This document shows positions 50,901 through 62,115 of a DNA stretch of 64,000 nt, one piece after another. The position numbers were made by a program, and so were the translations under genes. The stretch's first letter is position 1, and every line of letters starts with the position of its first letter. Where the stretch lies: positions 4,776,501 to 4,840,500 of the forward strand of contig NC_091874.1 of NCBI RefSeq assembly GCF_019399895.1, given 5' to 3'. Under the pieces are notes generated by a model, which had not been told where the DNA came from, ran no database searches, and saw only the letters and a list, made by a program, of their open reading frames with translations. Source of the DNA: Cardiocondyla obscurior (taxonomy: Eukaryota > Arthropoda > Insecta > Hymenoptera > Formicidae).

Positions 50901-52692
50901 ATATTTAATTAATTTTGCTGGGTTTACATCAAAATAATTCATTCGGGCACTTGTGCATATTTATTCCTGTCCGACTTGTCAATATCGCGGAATTAAATTC
51001 TCTCGTGTATTCCACGCGCGGCACTATTTTCTATTAATTCTTCAGCAAGGTGTAATTTCATAGTCTATTAACTCCAGAAGCCCCAAGATCAAGATTTATG
51101 ATTTAGCATAGTAAAAAGTTCGCGTTACCCATAAGGATTTTAACTGATAAAGAAATTCATCTTCCCAATTTTGAGCACATTAGATGTTGCAGCACTAAAA
51201 AGATAGAGTGCATAATTAATTATAGTAGCAGCACTGCATTACACTGATTAATTATATTAATTAATTATAGCAATAGGGAAGTATCGTACTTAGAAAATAA
51301 CGTAATTAAAATTTCTTTACTAGTATAAATTTAAAATTCATGCGTGAGAGGCTACGTTTGTAAGACTCGCGTTTCAATTAATAGTAATTCGATCGTTATT
51401 GTCGCGTGCTTTGCGACAATTTCAATTTTCCGTCCCGACGGAAATCTCCAGGGTTCAATCTCGAATCTCTTGTCTTTGAAAAGCGACGGCTCGAAGCTAG
51501 AGGGTTAATTCCGCAATATCAAGCATTCACCGTGACGGCGAAGTGGAGAGGCTAATTCCTGTCGATATTCTCTTCATTCGGGCAAGCCCATTAAAAGCCG
51601 AGCTGCTGAAGCGAGGCGAAGAAGGTCCCGTCGATTGATTTCCTGTCAGGAAGCCCCCCCTTTTTTTTTCGTATCGACGTCGCGACGATCGCGGTTCTTG
51701 AATCGGGTCAAGTGCACTTGCACAGCGGCAAACTGCCAAACCGCGATCGCGCTCGCGGTTGGAGATGAATCGGAGAGCGCGCTCGTCTAGTTGGTCATTA
51801 GCATAGTCTATTACCGTCCGCTCTCTTCTTCCTCATCCCTTTCCCTCCCTTATTCGCAAATAGGCTCTGCATCGCTCTCGAACGTTACTCGGTACCGAAA
51901 CCATAATTCGACCCGGGAACTGATATATCCCGTTCAAACGACTCGGCGAGGGAAAATCGTCTTCTATTTATTCCATTTTCGAGATGAAGGAGGGGCGGGG
52001 GATGAGGCACCTGATTGCTTTTCCGATATTTATTTCAGCAGTTTCCATTAATCATAGATAAAGATCCCTCGCGCGTGTGTAAGCGCGGTAAGAGGAGCCC
52101 GATGTAACCGTCGATTTGTACAAAGCGTCGGATTCTCTCGCAAGAATCTCGCTTTAAGCGCTCGCGAAAAAAAAAAAAAAAAGAGCAAACGCGAGTCCAG
52201 CTTGTGAAGAGCTTGTGATGTTTCGAAAACAGTTTCACGTGTCGAATTGTTACACCTAAAGCATTCTGCAACCAATTGATCGTTTAGAACCGCTTTACGC
52301 GCCGCTTGTAACATAAAATTAAATTAACGACAACACTGATGTAACATGTTGCAGAGTCACGCGGTTTCCCTCAAAATTAAAACTGGAATTAACAGAGCTG
52401 GTTTTGGATTGAAATCAGCGCTAACCGAACATTTTCCACCCGAGTAATAGAATTCTCGAGCGGAATAGAGAAAAAGAGCGTGCAGAAGAAACAAAATTAT
52501 TAATTCTAACTTGATATTCCTAATTTAATTTTTACGCAATAGCATTCTTTACTATTGGAGCGGCGTTGTATTTTCGTGTATATTTAAACTTGGGCTTGAA
52601 TAAAATTAAATAAAGGATTAAAATTAAAATCTATTTATATTATAAAAATTGGATTTTAATGTTTTAGCGTCTCCGTAAATTAAAAAAAATGT

Positions 52693-53196
52693 TTAAAAGC
52701 AGCATTCCCCCCCGAGAGTGTCCTGCAACGTAATTTCACGTAACTCGTTCCTTGCACTGCCGCCTAGCTTTACTCGCGTGTGTGCGCCGGGCATTATCGC
52801 GAATTTATCATTCCTCCGTCGTCCGGTAACAATCCCGGGGTATCTAAACGACTCGTTGCGTCGCCGAGATAGACAATTATCTAAAGTAATTGTCCCCGAG
52901 CCCCGCTTAAGCCGCGATTGTCGTACCGCGCGTTTAACTCGCGCGCATTTAGTTCCTCTTATCACGCACGGGCGCGCGAATTTTCTGCAGATGAGCCCGA
53001 GCGCGTTTTCAACGGCCCCCGCCGCTTCGTTTACCGTAATGCGCCGTAATTCCGCGGTGTAATTATTGCCGGCGATAAATCGCCCGGCGCGCCGGCGTGC
53101 GAATCGATCATCGGCTGAAAATAAAATTCCACCCCGCGCTACACTCGGCGAAACAAAATATAATCGACAAAAATGATTTATCACGCGACGTCGCAA
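52693..53196 (-). other. 167-codon ORF in CpG-rich DNA, unrecognised
   Basis: Longest minus-strand ATG frame in this part of the intron. It encodes an Arg-rich protein (several RRR runs) without a signal peptide, transmembrane segment or known domain. The opposite strand is also open for 114 codons (52718-53062). The DNA has regulatory-looking elements such as GATAAATCGCC and TTTATC cores. I favour a CpG-rich non-coding element over a gene. Confidence 0.2.
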
Positions 53197-56100
53197 AATA
53201 TTACAGCAATTCTCCCCGCGAGGGTCGATCTGGACAAATAATATCGTTTCCGGCGCAATTATTATCGCACTAATTACTGAAGAACCTTTATTAAAGTCTC
53301 AATGCCCACCTTCCTTATCGCTTGGCCGTCGACGATTCGTTTCCGACTGACTTGACAGTCGGGCAGAATAAAATTGCTAATATTAAAATTTTGCGTTGAA
53401 AAAACAATCCCTCGGGCGGTAACGGCAAAATTCAGCTAGCAGTTGCAACAAAAATCTCATGGTACAGTAAAAAAAAAAAAAAAAATCAGAACGAGCCGCG
53501 AGCCGAACCGGGCCAAATGTCGTCATTCCCTCGTGAATTGCAGGTGCGAGCTTCTCATACATCGCGAACATGCGGCTGCTCTTCTCTCGTCACCAATCAA
53601 GTTTATTTATTTTTTTTTCAATTAATTGATTTTCATAAATCGCGCGTGCATTATTTGCTCGCGGACAGCGGGAAAATAGCGCGAATGCGACGCGCACGTT
53701 CGACCAATATTTACGAGAAATGCGTCGCGACGACTCTCTGCTCGCGATCAAACGCGAAACGTATATCGCGTGTCGTCACACAATATTTGATCCGCTCCGA
53801 ATATCATTCGAAGAAACCTACCGACGGATCTAATGTATTTAAGTACCGCACACTGCTGTCTGTCGGAGGCTGCAGGGCGCTTGTAACGTCAGCGTAAACT
53901 CTTATGACGGATGTAAGTCATGTAACCTAGTTTCAGGCGCCGAGCTGCCTAAGTTACTAGCTGCCGTTTTGGCCACGCGGTCATAACTTTCGCGATGGAC
54001 CGTTCTGAAGTTTCGCTTAAACATCGTCATCGCGCTCATCCCGTGTCGTCCCAGTTTACCGCGATTCATTAGCGATCGCAGGAAAACGGATCGTCTTTCC
54101 CGATACTTTCTTCTCGCGAAAAATTTCCGGAGAACGTGCCGGCACCAAGTGCACCGCGATAAACAACTGTCTTACGTCCCAGTGCTTCGGTTCTCTTATT
54201 ATCTCATGCTAACGTTAATCATCATTTTTGCTTCGTCGCTATTCTTTCGGTAAAAGTATCGAGAAACTTTTCCCGTTCTTATACAGTCACGCGGATAGAT
54301 ACGTTCTATTATATTCGCGTAATTCCCGACATTCCCGGAGCCGCGTTTTATTCATCGTCGACGTTTGCGTCGAGGTCTTTGAATGCTTCTCGTCCGGCGG
54401 ATCGTGAAAAGTGGAGAGGCGTACGTTCAAATACAGATCCGACAGTCCGCGACAACGCGGGATGATTTCCTTCGAGACAAGATTCCGTTAAACCCTTTGT
54501 TACCACGAGCCACGTTTATTCTCCGCTTATTCCCACCCGCTCTCGCGGCCTGCATCTTTTACGAGAACATATCCTTTCGGGCGAGGTAATAACACGTACC
54601 GCCAAGAATTAGGCTGTTCTCCCACCGGGAATGCGTGTAAAAAATGCGAAGAGTTTCGGGTTTCCTTGGAGTGCACGGACGAAAAAGAAATTGCCAGACT
54701 CGTAAAGCTCCTCTCGGTTTTCCGTTTCTATTCGCTCACAAAGCATTCCGTTTTCTTTAACGGTATTTCTCAGAATTAAAAATCTAATTCCGTTAGGAAG
54801 GTAAAACGAAAGGGTATCGCTGTTAAGAAGATAAAGGAAATAAGGTCGCGAGCAAGTTTTCCGAGTTTTACTTCGCGAGCTCTCTTCAACATGTTGCGAA
54901 GCTTCATTAAAACCCGATTAGCTCGTCGTACTTTCCTTCGATATGCGTTGGCGTACATTTTTATTTTTTCATATTTTACACTTGAACGAGTTTTGAAAAT
55001 GTTTTTTTTTTTTTAATTTTTACCGAGCGCGCCCCGTTGATTTCGTTTGGGATTATCGTAAATATAAATTGCAGAAAGTTAAAGAGATATATTACGTACG
55101 TATTTTGGAGAGTCCCATGTGCGGTTTCAGCACCCACATGAATCTAAAAACTTGGAATGTTCTTTCGGGAAATTTTATTTTCGCGACACGTCTTATCGCC
55201 AGTGCCCGCGCGAAGCGAGAAGTCGGAAAGGTACACGTGTGAATAATGTAGCTAAAAGGGGGCATGGTCGATGCGAGCATCGGCGGTGTTCCCTACGCGT
55301 TCTGAATCGCAATCGTGCCTGACGCAACCCCGGAAATTTTTCGGTCGATCGAGCCTCCCGCGTTAATTACGCAGCGCTCCGTGCGCAAAAGATTACAGGG
55401 GTTTTCGTGCTGGGCGGCGGGGAACGGGCGGTAAAAATTTCGTAGTGTTTCGACAGCCGAGAATCTTTCCAGCTGTTTCAGCAGCAACCGCTCGAGTGCC
55501 GTTACCACCGTAATTTTCTGTAGCGCGGCCGCGCTTCGGTGCAACCAATTTCGACACCGCATTACCCTTCCGCGGTTATCTCGCTCGTTTCCCAGCAACC
55601 CCCGCAACGAATCAGAAATCGGCGGCTCCAAAGGTTCAGAGGCACGGGGTGATTCGCTTGATTTGACAGCCGGCCGTCATCCGATTACGAGCGGCGCGAT
55701 GATAATTGATCAGAAAAAAAAAAGTGTAGGGAAATTGCGGTCCTCAATTTCTGAACTATTTTCGAAATTTTATGACAGATTTTCTAGAATTTAAATTTAT
55801 ATATTCTCGGTTAGATTTTTTCGTCTGTTATACGAAGCGTTAGTACGCTACATACTGGTAAAAATAACAAACCAATTTGCGGAACTTCTCTAATACAAAT
55901 ACGGATGCGTAGTTTTATGTTACATTTTTCCCGTGGTAGCAAAAAAAGAGAAATATAATGTACGTCCAGTATTTTAAAGCAACTTCAGGGAAAAATATTG
56001 TCATTATTAAGATTCTTACGGAAGCTGACTGTCATCATTAAGTCGCAACATCGTTCCGGAATGCAAAGCGTAAAGTACCGTCTTTGGACAATCAGAATAC

Positions 56101-59100
56101 GGCATTAAGCGCGAGTTGAAGTAGATTCTACCGTTGTCGGCCAAATGCTTTATTCAGCGACGTGTACTTTAAAAAGAATCGCGCGTGCTCAAAGACCTAC
56201 ATTTACTTTATAATTAAGTTACTTTGGAAATATAAATAACATATTTTTAATTTACATTATGTTATATCCTTAATACGATTTTAACCCACTGGATATATTA
56301 CTTTATTTTTTTTCCTTTTTTTTTTAACAACGATGTAAAAATGCCTTCTTTTTTTCATTCCGTTAAGAGCAGAGAGAAGTATGCGATTCCATTTTTTAAA
56401 TCCGTTGGAAACTATAAGAAGATCTTTTCTTTTCAATCCGTCTAGTAATCTCATCGGGAATAAGATCGTCTTCAGAAGCATATATGCAATACCGCGGGCA
56501 GTTCTAATCTTTATGAACAGATCTTCGTATTAGGAACGCAAACTTATCTACACATCTAATCTGTTTCGGAATCCTAAATGCTCTTGCAAAATCCTGATAT
56601 CTCGTAATGTAATCTAGGACCACGTAATTCCGTTTTAGTTTATTAAAGTCTTCCAATTTAATTTTTCGACTATTCTAAATAAAGATAAATGATGCTCACG
56701 AGCGTTGCAAACATTAAACGAAACGCACCCTCAAAGTTGATACTTATGTTTTATGATTATAATGTAAAAAGAATTATAGAAAATTTTGCCTCGCAAATAT
56801 TTGAATAAATTATTGCATACAAATAAAAATATATTAAATTTTACTTAATGAAGTATGAGAGAAGATTATATTTGTACGTCGTGGTCGTGTAACGAAAAAA
56901 TTTAACGTTAACTTTATTACTTATCGCGTTATCCTGCTCGTTCGTTTTTTTTTTTTTTTTTTTTTTTATTAAATTCGACGGCGACACGGTGGTTTTAAAA
57001 GACTTGAACAGCTTGCTACCGAAGTTTTCGTCGAGCGGAAGTGGCGGATGGCGAGCGGAAACTGATACAAATAACGAATAAAGCCGTCTTTCATCGTCGA
57101 AGAAAAAAAAAGAACAAAAGCACGTTTCTTCCGGCGGTGCAAATGAGCTGCGGACCTCGGCCGAAGTGCAATTATTCCGAGCGAAGTGCATGAATTCATC
57201 TCTTCTCCATGCTCGATGAATGCGCGCGCCGGCCACTCCGGAAAGATAAATATTCAGATATGCATAACAGGAAGAAGGCAAGGCGAGTACGCGTCGCGGC
57301 CGCGATTTGTCCGACCCGACTTATTTCTTTCGCCCAAGATTCAGCGCCCGTCGCCGGTTAGAAGAACATTAATTTTATGAAGTATTATGGCCCGTACTCC
57401 GGTGCCAAATGCGCCGGGTCGCATTCGCGGGGATATAATTATGTGAGCGTGCGTCGGCAGAGAGAAAGAGAGAAACAGTAGCAGCCGGTCTGTTCTTCAA
57501 AGAGCCCAACACACGTCGGGATAGAAAATTTAATGCGAGAGAGCTCGATATTAAATGTTCTCTTCCTTAAGCGTTATATCTCGTTAAATTTCCACTCTCG
57601 CGGTATGTCCTTTGTGACGCGCGGGGCGCACAAAAATTTCATCGGTTTGGCCGAGCCCTTTTGTCGAAACTCCACGCTGAATTATTCATTCGATTTCAAC
57701 AATCTCGTACGCGCGTGTACATCTATATCCGGTGCTGTCTCCGCAGGATAATCACGATTCGCTTTCTCCGCTTTCGGACCGCGCCTGCGCTAAACGGCGA
57801 TGGAAAATTCATTTAGCTCACATATTCGGCTAATTATACTTTGTCCCGTTCTCCACCGCCAGCACGAGATTCGCGAACCGAGCAAGCCTTTGCCGTGTCG
57901 CGCGCGTTACGCGGATATATTAATAACTCTCTCATTGTTCAGCCGTGGCGCGAAATCACTGACGAATTCCGTTGAATTTCAATTTTCGATTAATTACACA
58001 GTTAATTACACAATCCCGTGTCGTTCACGGAACATTTCCGACGAGCCCTTCGTCGCTCTTCTAGCGCAAGTTTAATCCGGCACGGACAAAGAAACGATAC
58101 TTAAATCTAAAAATCATTAGACAAAATAAAAATGTTTTTTTTTTTTTCTATTTATCAATAAATCTCGAAGAGACTAAAAAGCATTGTTAAAAATTATCCC
58201 GATAAAATTGCACAGCGAATCTTCAGATAATCATCCAATTATCGATGCCAAGCTACCTTTTTCAGTGTATACATTCACGAGTAGAACGCATGTGTATACG
58301 ATACGATTCGCCATTCCACGCGTTCGCATAAAACCAAATAACGAATCCGATCGTGATGCGAGAGACAAATGAACGTGGTTAATAGAAACGTGCACTGCGG
58401 GACGATTGTTTAAAAAATGCACGTAACAGCTCGTGAATTTGCACGGCGCATATTAATCGACGGTAATCGCCGCGGATGCGGCACGGCGGAAATGAGAGGA
58501 GCTGTAATGCTGCTTGATTTGATTTTTCGCGCGGTATGCATTAATTATGCACTTTTACGCAGCGTTACGAGCGATCGCGGACCATTTACGCGATTTATCA
58601 AACAATTGGATTGAACGTCCTGAGCGTCAAGTTCCTCATCGCAAGCCGAAAGGGCAAAGTGTTGCCGAATAAAGACACGAAATTGTGCGACAATTAAGAA
58701 AAATTCGTCTGAACGGGATAAATATGCGTCTCGAAAATAGAATCGATTTTCTCGCCGACGTAGATTCGATTACTTCCGAGATACGTCAGGCGCAAGATTG
58801 AGTTTTTCGTCCCAAAAGTGGCGTTACTGGAGGGATAATAAAAAGTGCTCGCGTTTGTGCCGTTCGCGGTCGGTTCAAGTAAAAAAGAAGGAAAAGAAAA
58901 GCGCTCTCGCGACGCTTGTTCCAATTCTAGTACTGTTCGCCAAGAAATCAATCGAGGGTGCGAAATGCACCGACGCACGAGAACATGCTGCCACTTCCCT
59001 GCACCATTGCTGTATCACACTGACCCCAATTCTGCAAATCCGCCGAGGCGAGGCTCCCGAGGCCGACGTAGAATTACGTCAAACTCGAGACTATTTCGCC

Positions 59101-59702
59101 CCGAAATACCTGTCCCATCCTACGATGAGGGTTCTTTAACAATTTATGCCTTGAGATCCCGTATCTACCCGTACAAATGGCCTGAATGCATATTATGACA
59201 CCATTTACTACCGTGCTGTAAATTTTGTAATATTCCATGTACGTGGATAAATGCTAGAAACATTTTTAGCCTGTCGCGAATATATATTACAGAATCGCAA
59301 ATTAATATCAGCATAAGCTTCGTACAGTTTATGTATTTTTAAAAGCCACGGAGCATATATCGAAATGCAGGAAGCTAAAAAATTAAAACCGTGTATTCTA
59401 TGATTTATTATTGTGCTGTAAAAATTTAATTTAATTGAATACGCAATTTAAAAAAAAAAAAAGGTTGACGTCATTGTTTGATTAAAATTCCTGAAAGTGG
59501 GAATTAATTTCTAAAACACGGGTCGTACCGATCGCGGTTGTTATCGTCGTAATCGCGTAGAATTAAATTTTCGCGTCCCGACCGACGAACATCCTTCTCG
59601 GTCGTCGCATTTCCAGTACATTTTCGCTGTATCCCGTTGAGATCGCGATATCGTTAGAAATAAAAGAAAAGTGTTTCACGAAAGCGACTGTTTCTGTTTC
59701 AG
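53197..59702. other. Giant last intron, 3' part
   Basis: Ends in the acceptor TTTCTGTTTCAG at 59691-59702. No exon recognised. CpG-rich patches (53.5-54.6, 55.3-55.7, 57.2-58.1, 58.4-59.1 kb) carry short overlapping ORFs. A perfect palindrome, GCATTAATTATGC, lies near 58538-58550. A 23-base T run is at 56945-56967. Confidence 0.45.
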
Positions 59703-59806
59703 GTGAGCATCCGGCCGCGATGCAGCACGGAAATACGGCAGCCGGCTCGCCCACCTCCAAGACGGTCTTGGTGATGCTCGCCTTCCTTCTGGGCCAACTG
59801 AGATAA
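59703..59806 (+). CDS. dpr1: Dpr-family receptor, terminal coding exon
   Basis: Begins with GT, completing the split Gly codon from 29805, and reads GEHPAAMQHG, the conserved juxtamembrane motif of Dpr proteins. A small-residue stretch follows (NTAAGSPTS), then a hydrophobic tail (TVLVMLAFLLG) and QLR with stop TAA at 59804-59806. A small-residue cleavage region followed by about 12 hydrophobic residues at the extreme C-terminus looks like a GPI-attachment signal, in line with reports that Dpr proteins are GPI-anchored. The tail is too short for a typical transmembrane anchor with a cytoplasmic domain. Splice phase and protein identity fix the acceptor (TTTCTGTTTCAG) confidently. Confidence 0.93.
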
Positions 59807-60015
59807 TGTGCGTGTACACGAAGGTCGCTTGAGACTCGTAAAATCGATGGACGTATCGCAACACGATCGCTCGCACAACTTATAACGTTAACCCTTCCGT
59901 ACAGACCTCCCTGAATTAATGAACTTTACTGTGGCGGCCGAAAAATCAAATAATTCACGAGATAACATAATGATCCTACCGGTGTAATAAATGTTTTCAA
60001 TGAAGCTCGTTGAAA
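59807..60015 (+). other. Short 3' UTR candidate of the dpr gene
   Basis: Sequence from the stop codon to just past the AATAAA at 59986-59991. A cleavage site about 15-25 bases after that signal would give a 3' UTR of roughly 200 nt. A longer alternative UTR is considered separately. Confidence 0.45.
59986..59991 (+). terminator. Proximal poly(A) signal AATAAA
   Basis: Canonical AATAAA 180 bases after the dpr stop codon, followed by a T-rich stretch (ATGTTTTCAATG) that could act as a downstream element. AATAAA is common in AT-rich DNA, so the call relies on position. Confidence 0.45.
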
Positions 60016-61824
60016 AGACTCGTACATTACAACGGTTGGTTATACTTTCGATTGTGCGATTTTTGCATTTTTCCAATCAGTTAATTCTTTTTTTTTTTTT
60101 TTTTTTTAATAATATTTCAAAATAATCCGTCAATATCATTCACGCATTGACGCTATTGTTTTTCGCCGCGTCCATCATATGATTTTATCACAATTATTTT
60201 TTCAAAAGGTTTGTCGTAATTGGAAGTGATGTCTGATAGAAATGTGTGAATTTTTTTGTTTTATATGGCTTTATTTCAGTTATTTATTGCGAGATGGAAA
60301 TTCTCGTTGGAAAATCTAAGTGTCGTTATGTTACTTTAATTGCGTCGCACAATTTAAACACTCTCGTCGCGACGGTTATTTCGCCCCTTTTAATCTAACG
60401 CGAAAATCCTCATCCCCGTTTATCTCAAACTTAATTGTGGGTTTGGCCGCTGGGGTGAGAAATACAAAGATAATCTCTAAGAGACAGCTCTTCTTACGTA
60501 ATAAAAGGGAAGCTTTGTGCCTAAGGGTTAAGCGGAGTGTGAGGCAGTCGCATTACACGGTGTCTTAGAAACATGAATTTCGCGACGGATTTCTGAGTCG
60601 ACTTTTCCCAACCGCGAAGAAACGAGTCCGGAGAAAGGACGGACTTTTCGTACATTCGTTGTAATGCAGCGACAATATTTACAGCTGAGCTGTACACGTG
60701 TGAAACCGTAAACGGCTGCACAATTCGCGACAACCGGGAGATACTTGTCTCTGTCTCTCGAATTCTCCGATAATTAATATTGTTGCACGAACGGTATTTC
60801 TACTATTAACTTGCGTCGGAAATTAATAACGTAACATTGTGTTTAATGGCCGTTCTCTTAAATAACTGACCGTTTGTTTACTCTTATTTATTTCATTTTA
60901 TTTAATTTTAGTTGATGCGATTCAACAAGTCGACCACGTTTTAACGATGTCATTTTAAAAAAAATTTTTGGTTTTTTTTTGTTAATTGTTTATTTTTTTT
61001 TACCATCTATAACACATCCATCACAAAATGGAATGATATCAATCACGATGCAATATTGCTAGATTTAATTCCGATTTATTTACAACAATCCTGAGGGCAA
61101 AACCTCCCCGTTGATGTGATCCGACATAGTTATTTTCGCGTGGTAAGCTTCTTTTGCACTCTACATTTACCATAGATAAGCGACGTATTAATAACGATAA
61201 AGTTGCCTATTCGCAAATACTTGATTAGCCAGAAGTTCGTTTCGTTTAGCTCATGCAGAAATTAGTTTGTGCTTTGTAACTTAGTATCGGTACGATTTAT
61301 TATCAAAATAATGCAGCACGATTCGTACGATCATGACAGAGCAGTCGGGAGTTCTTATCATATCCACGAATGACGCGAGGACGTCGATATTATTAAAAAA
61401 TTTCAGCGGCGACAAGTGACCGAGTTCTCACCGCTTTTTCGGTTAAGAACGTCACGGGAAGGATCAAATATTATAGCTGTCGCCTCTGAAATATTTCATA
61501 TAATTGCGTCGTGACGTCTTACGCGATGCACACATTAAGAATTGATGATAACGCGCAGTGAGTGTTAACGCGACGACGGGCACATAGTTGAGCATCGCTA
61601 GAAGGGAGAGAGACAGCGAGGGGATGAGAACGGGACTGCGCCCCGCATCCTTTCCCGAACCATAGTGCAAGGAAAGTGTTAAGTGTAAAATAAATGTGTC
61701 ACGAGCAAGTTTAACCGAAGAGCGATGTAATAAAACGAGGGTGGAGGAGAAAACCGTGACCTCCACCGGTGGCGAAGTACTTTCTACTTATGACATAAGT
61801 GTTAAATGAAAAATTTAAAGGAAG

Positions 61825-61875
61825 ACACGCGTACACACATACATACACGCGACATACATACACACATACGTACAG
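61825..61875. repeat. CA/TACA-rich simple repeat
   Basis: Interrupted ACAC and ATAC units (ACACACATACATACAC, ACATACATACACACATAC). CA-rich elements are common in 3' UTRs and can bind hnRNP L-like proteins. Here it is also plain microsatellite drift. Confidence 0.75.
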
Positions 61876-62068
61876 GTAATAGTAGAGAAATGTATGTAAA
61901 CCACGCGACTTTACGGCTCGTATGATTTACACCCACCGACTAGTCCGAGATGGAAGGAAAAGAAAAAAAAAAATACAAAAAAATAACAACTGTGTTTCCC
62001 CACCCGCTCACCACCCTTCTTCACCGTCTTGTTTTTTCACACGGTTCTCTTGCGCGAAAACGCATTCT

Positions 62069-62076
62069 TGTACATA
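62069..62076 (+). promoter_or_regulatory. Pumilio-type site TGTACATA
   Basis: Matches the PUF recognition element TGTANATA exactly. It lies 24 bases before the distal AATAAA and pairs with a second site at 62089. Pumilio represses neuronal mRNAs in insects. Function here depends on whether this DNA is really in a 3' UTR. Confidence 0.4.
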
Positions 62077-62088
62077 ATGTTTTACTCT

Positions 62089-62096
62089 TGTAAATA
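62089..62096 (+). promoter_or_regulatory. Pumilio-type site TGTAAATA overlapping poly(A) signal
   Basis: A second exact TGTANATA match that overlaps the AATAAA at 62093-62098, so binding and polyadenylation factors would compete if both are used. Two exact PUF sites within 28 bases is a notable cluster. Confidence 0.4.
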
Positions 62097-62098
62097 AA
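62093..62098 (+). terminator. Distal poly(A) signal AATAAA
   Basis: Canonical hexamer preceded by TTTTACTCTTGTA and followed by ATTACCCACATAACGCC. This is the best-looking distal 3' end candidate on the + strand after the dpr stop codon. Confidence 0.4.
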
Positions 62099-62115
62099 TT
62101 ACCCACATAACGCCC

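Larger units (their letters stand above)
41503..52692. other. Giant last intron, middle part
   Basis: No exon recognised. Contains hairpins at 44155-44175 and 47916-47935, a short direct repeat at 46645 and 46796, and T runs near 41924-41956, 43758-43789 and 49031-49043. Most of it is AT-rich (for example 50.1-51.3 kb). CpG-rich patches at 42.0-43.5 kb and 51.5-52.3 kb contain short overlapping ORFs without recognisable domains. Confidence 0.45.
60016..62115 (+). other. Possible long 3' UTR extension
   Basis: Insect neuronal transcripts often use extended 3' UTRs. The stretch at about 61560-62115 has a UTR-like texture: a CA/TA-rich block, AATAAA at 61689-61694 and a distal AATAAA at 62093-62098 beside two Pumilio-type sites. 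T runs near 60087-60108 and ordinary intron-like DNA in between weaken the case for one continuous UTR. The block could also belong to another transcript. Confidence 0.3.

Noticed and set aside
52718..53062. 114-codon + strand ORF
   Set aside because: Antisense shadow of the other open frame in the same CpG-rich DNA, with no recognisable domain.
58694..59198. Overlapping ORFs of 94, 113 and 117 codons just upstream of the last exon
   Set aside because: They overlap one another on both strands, show no domain and are not bounded by splice sites that fit the Dpr gene.
61464..61766. 100-codon minus-strand ORF in the putative 3' UTR
   Set aside because: No domain. Serine/leucine-rich from GAGA-type sequence on the opposite strand.
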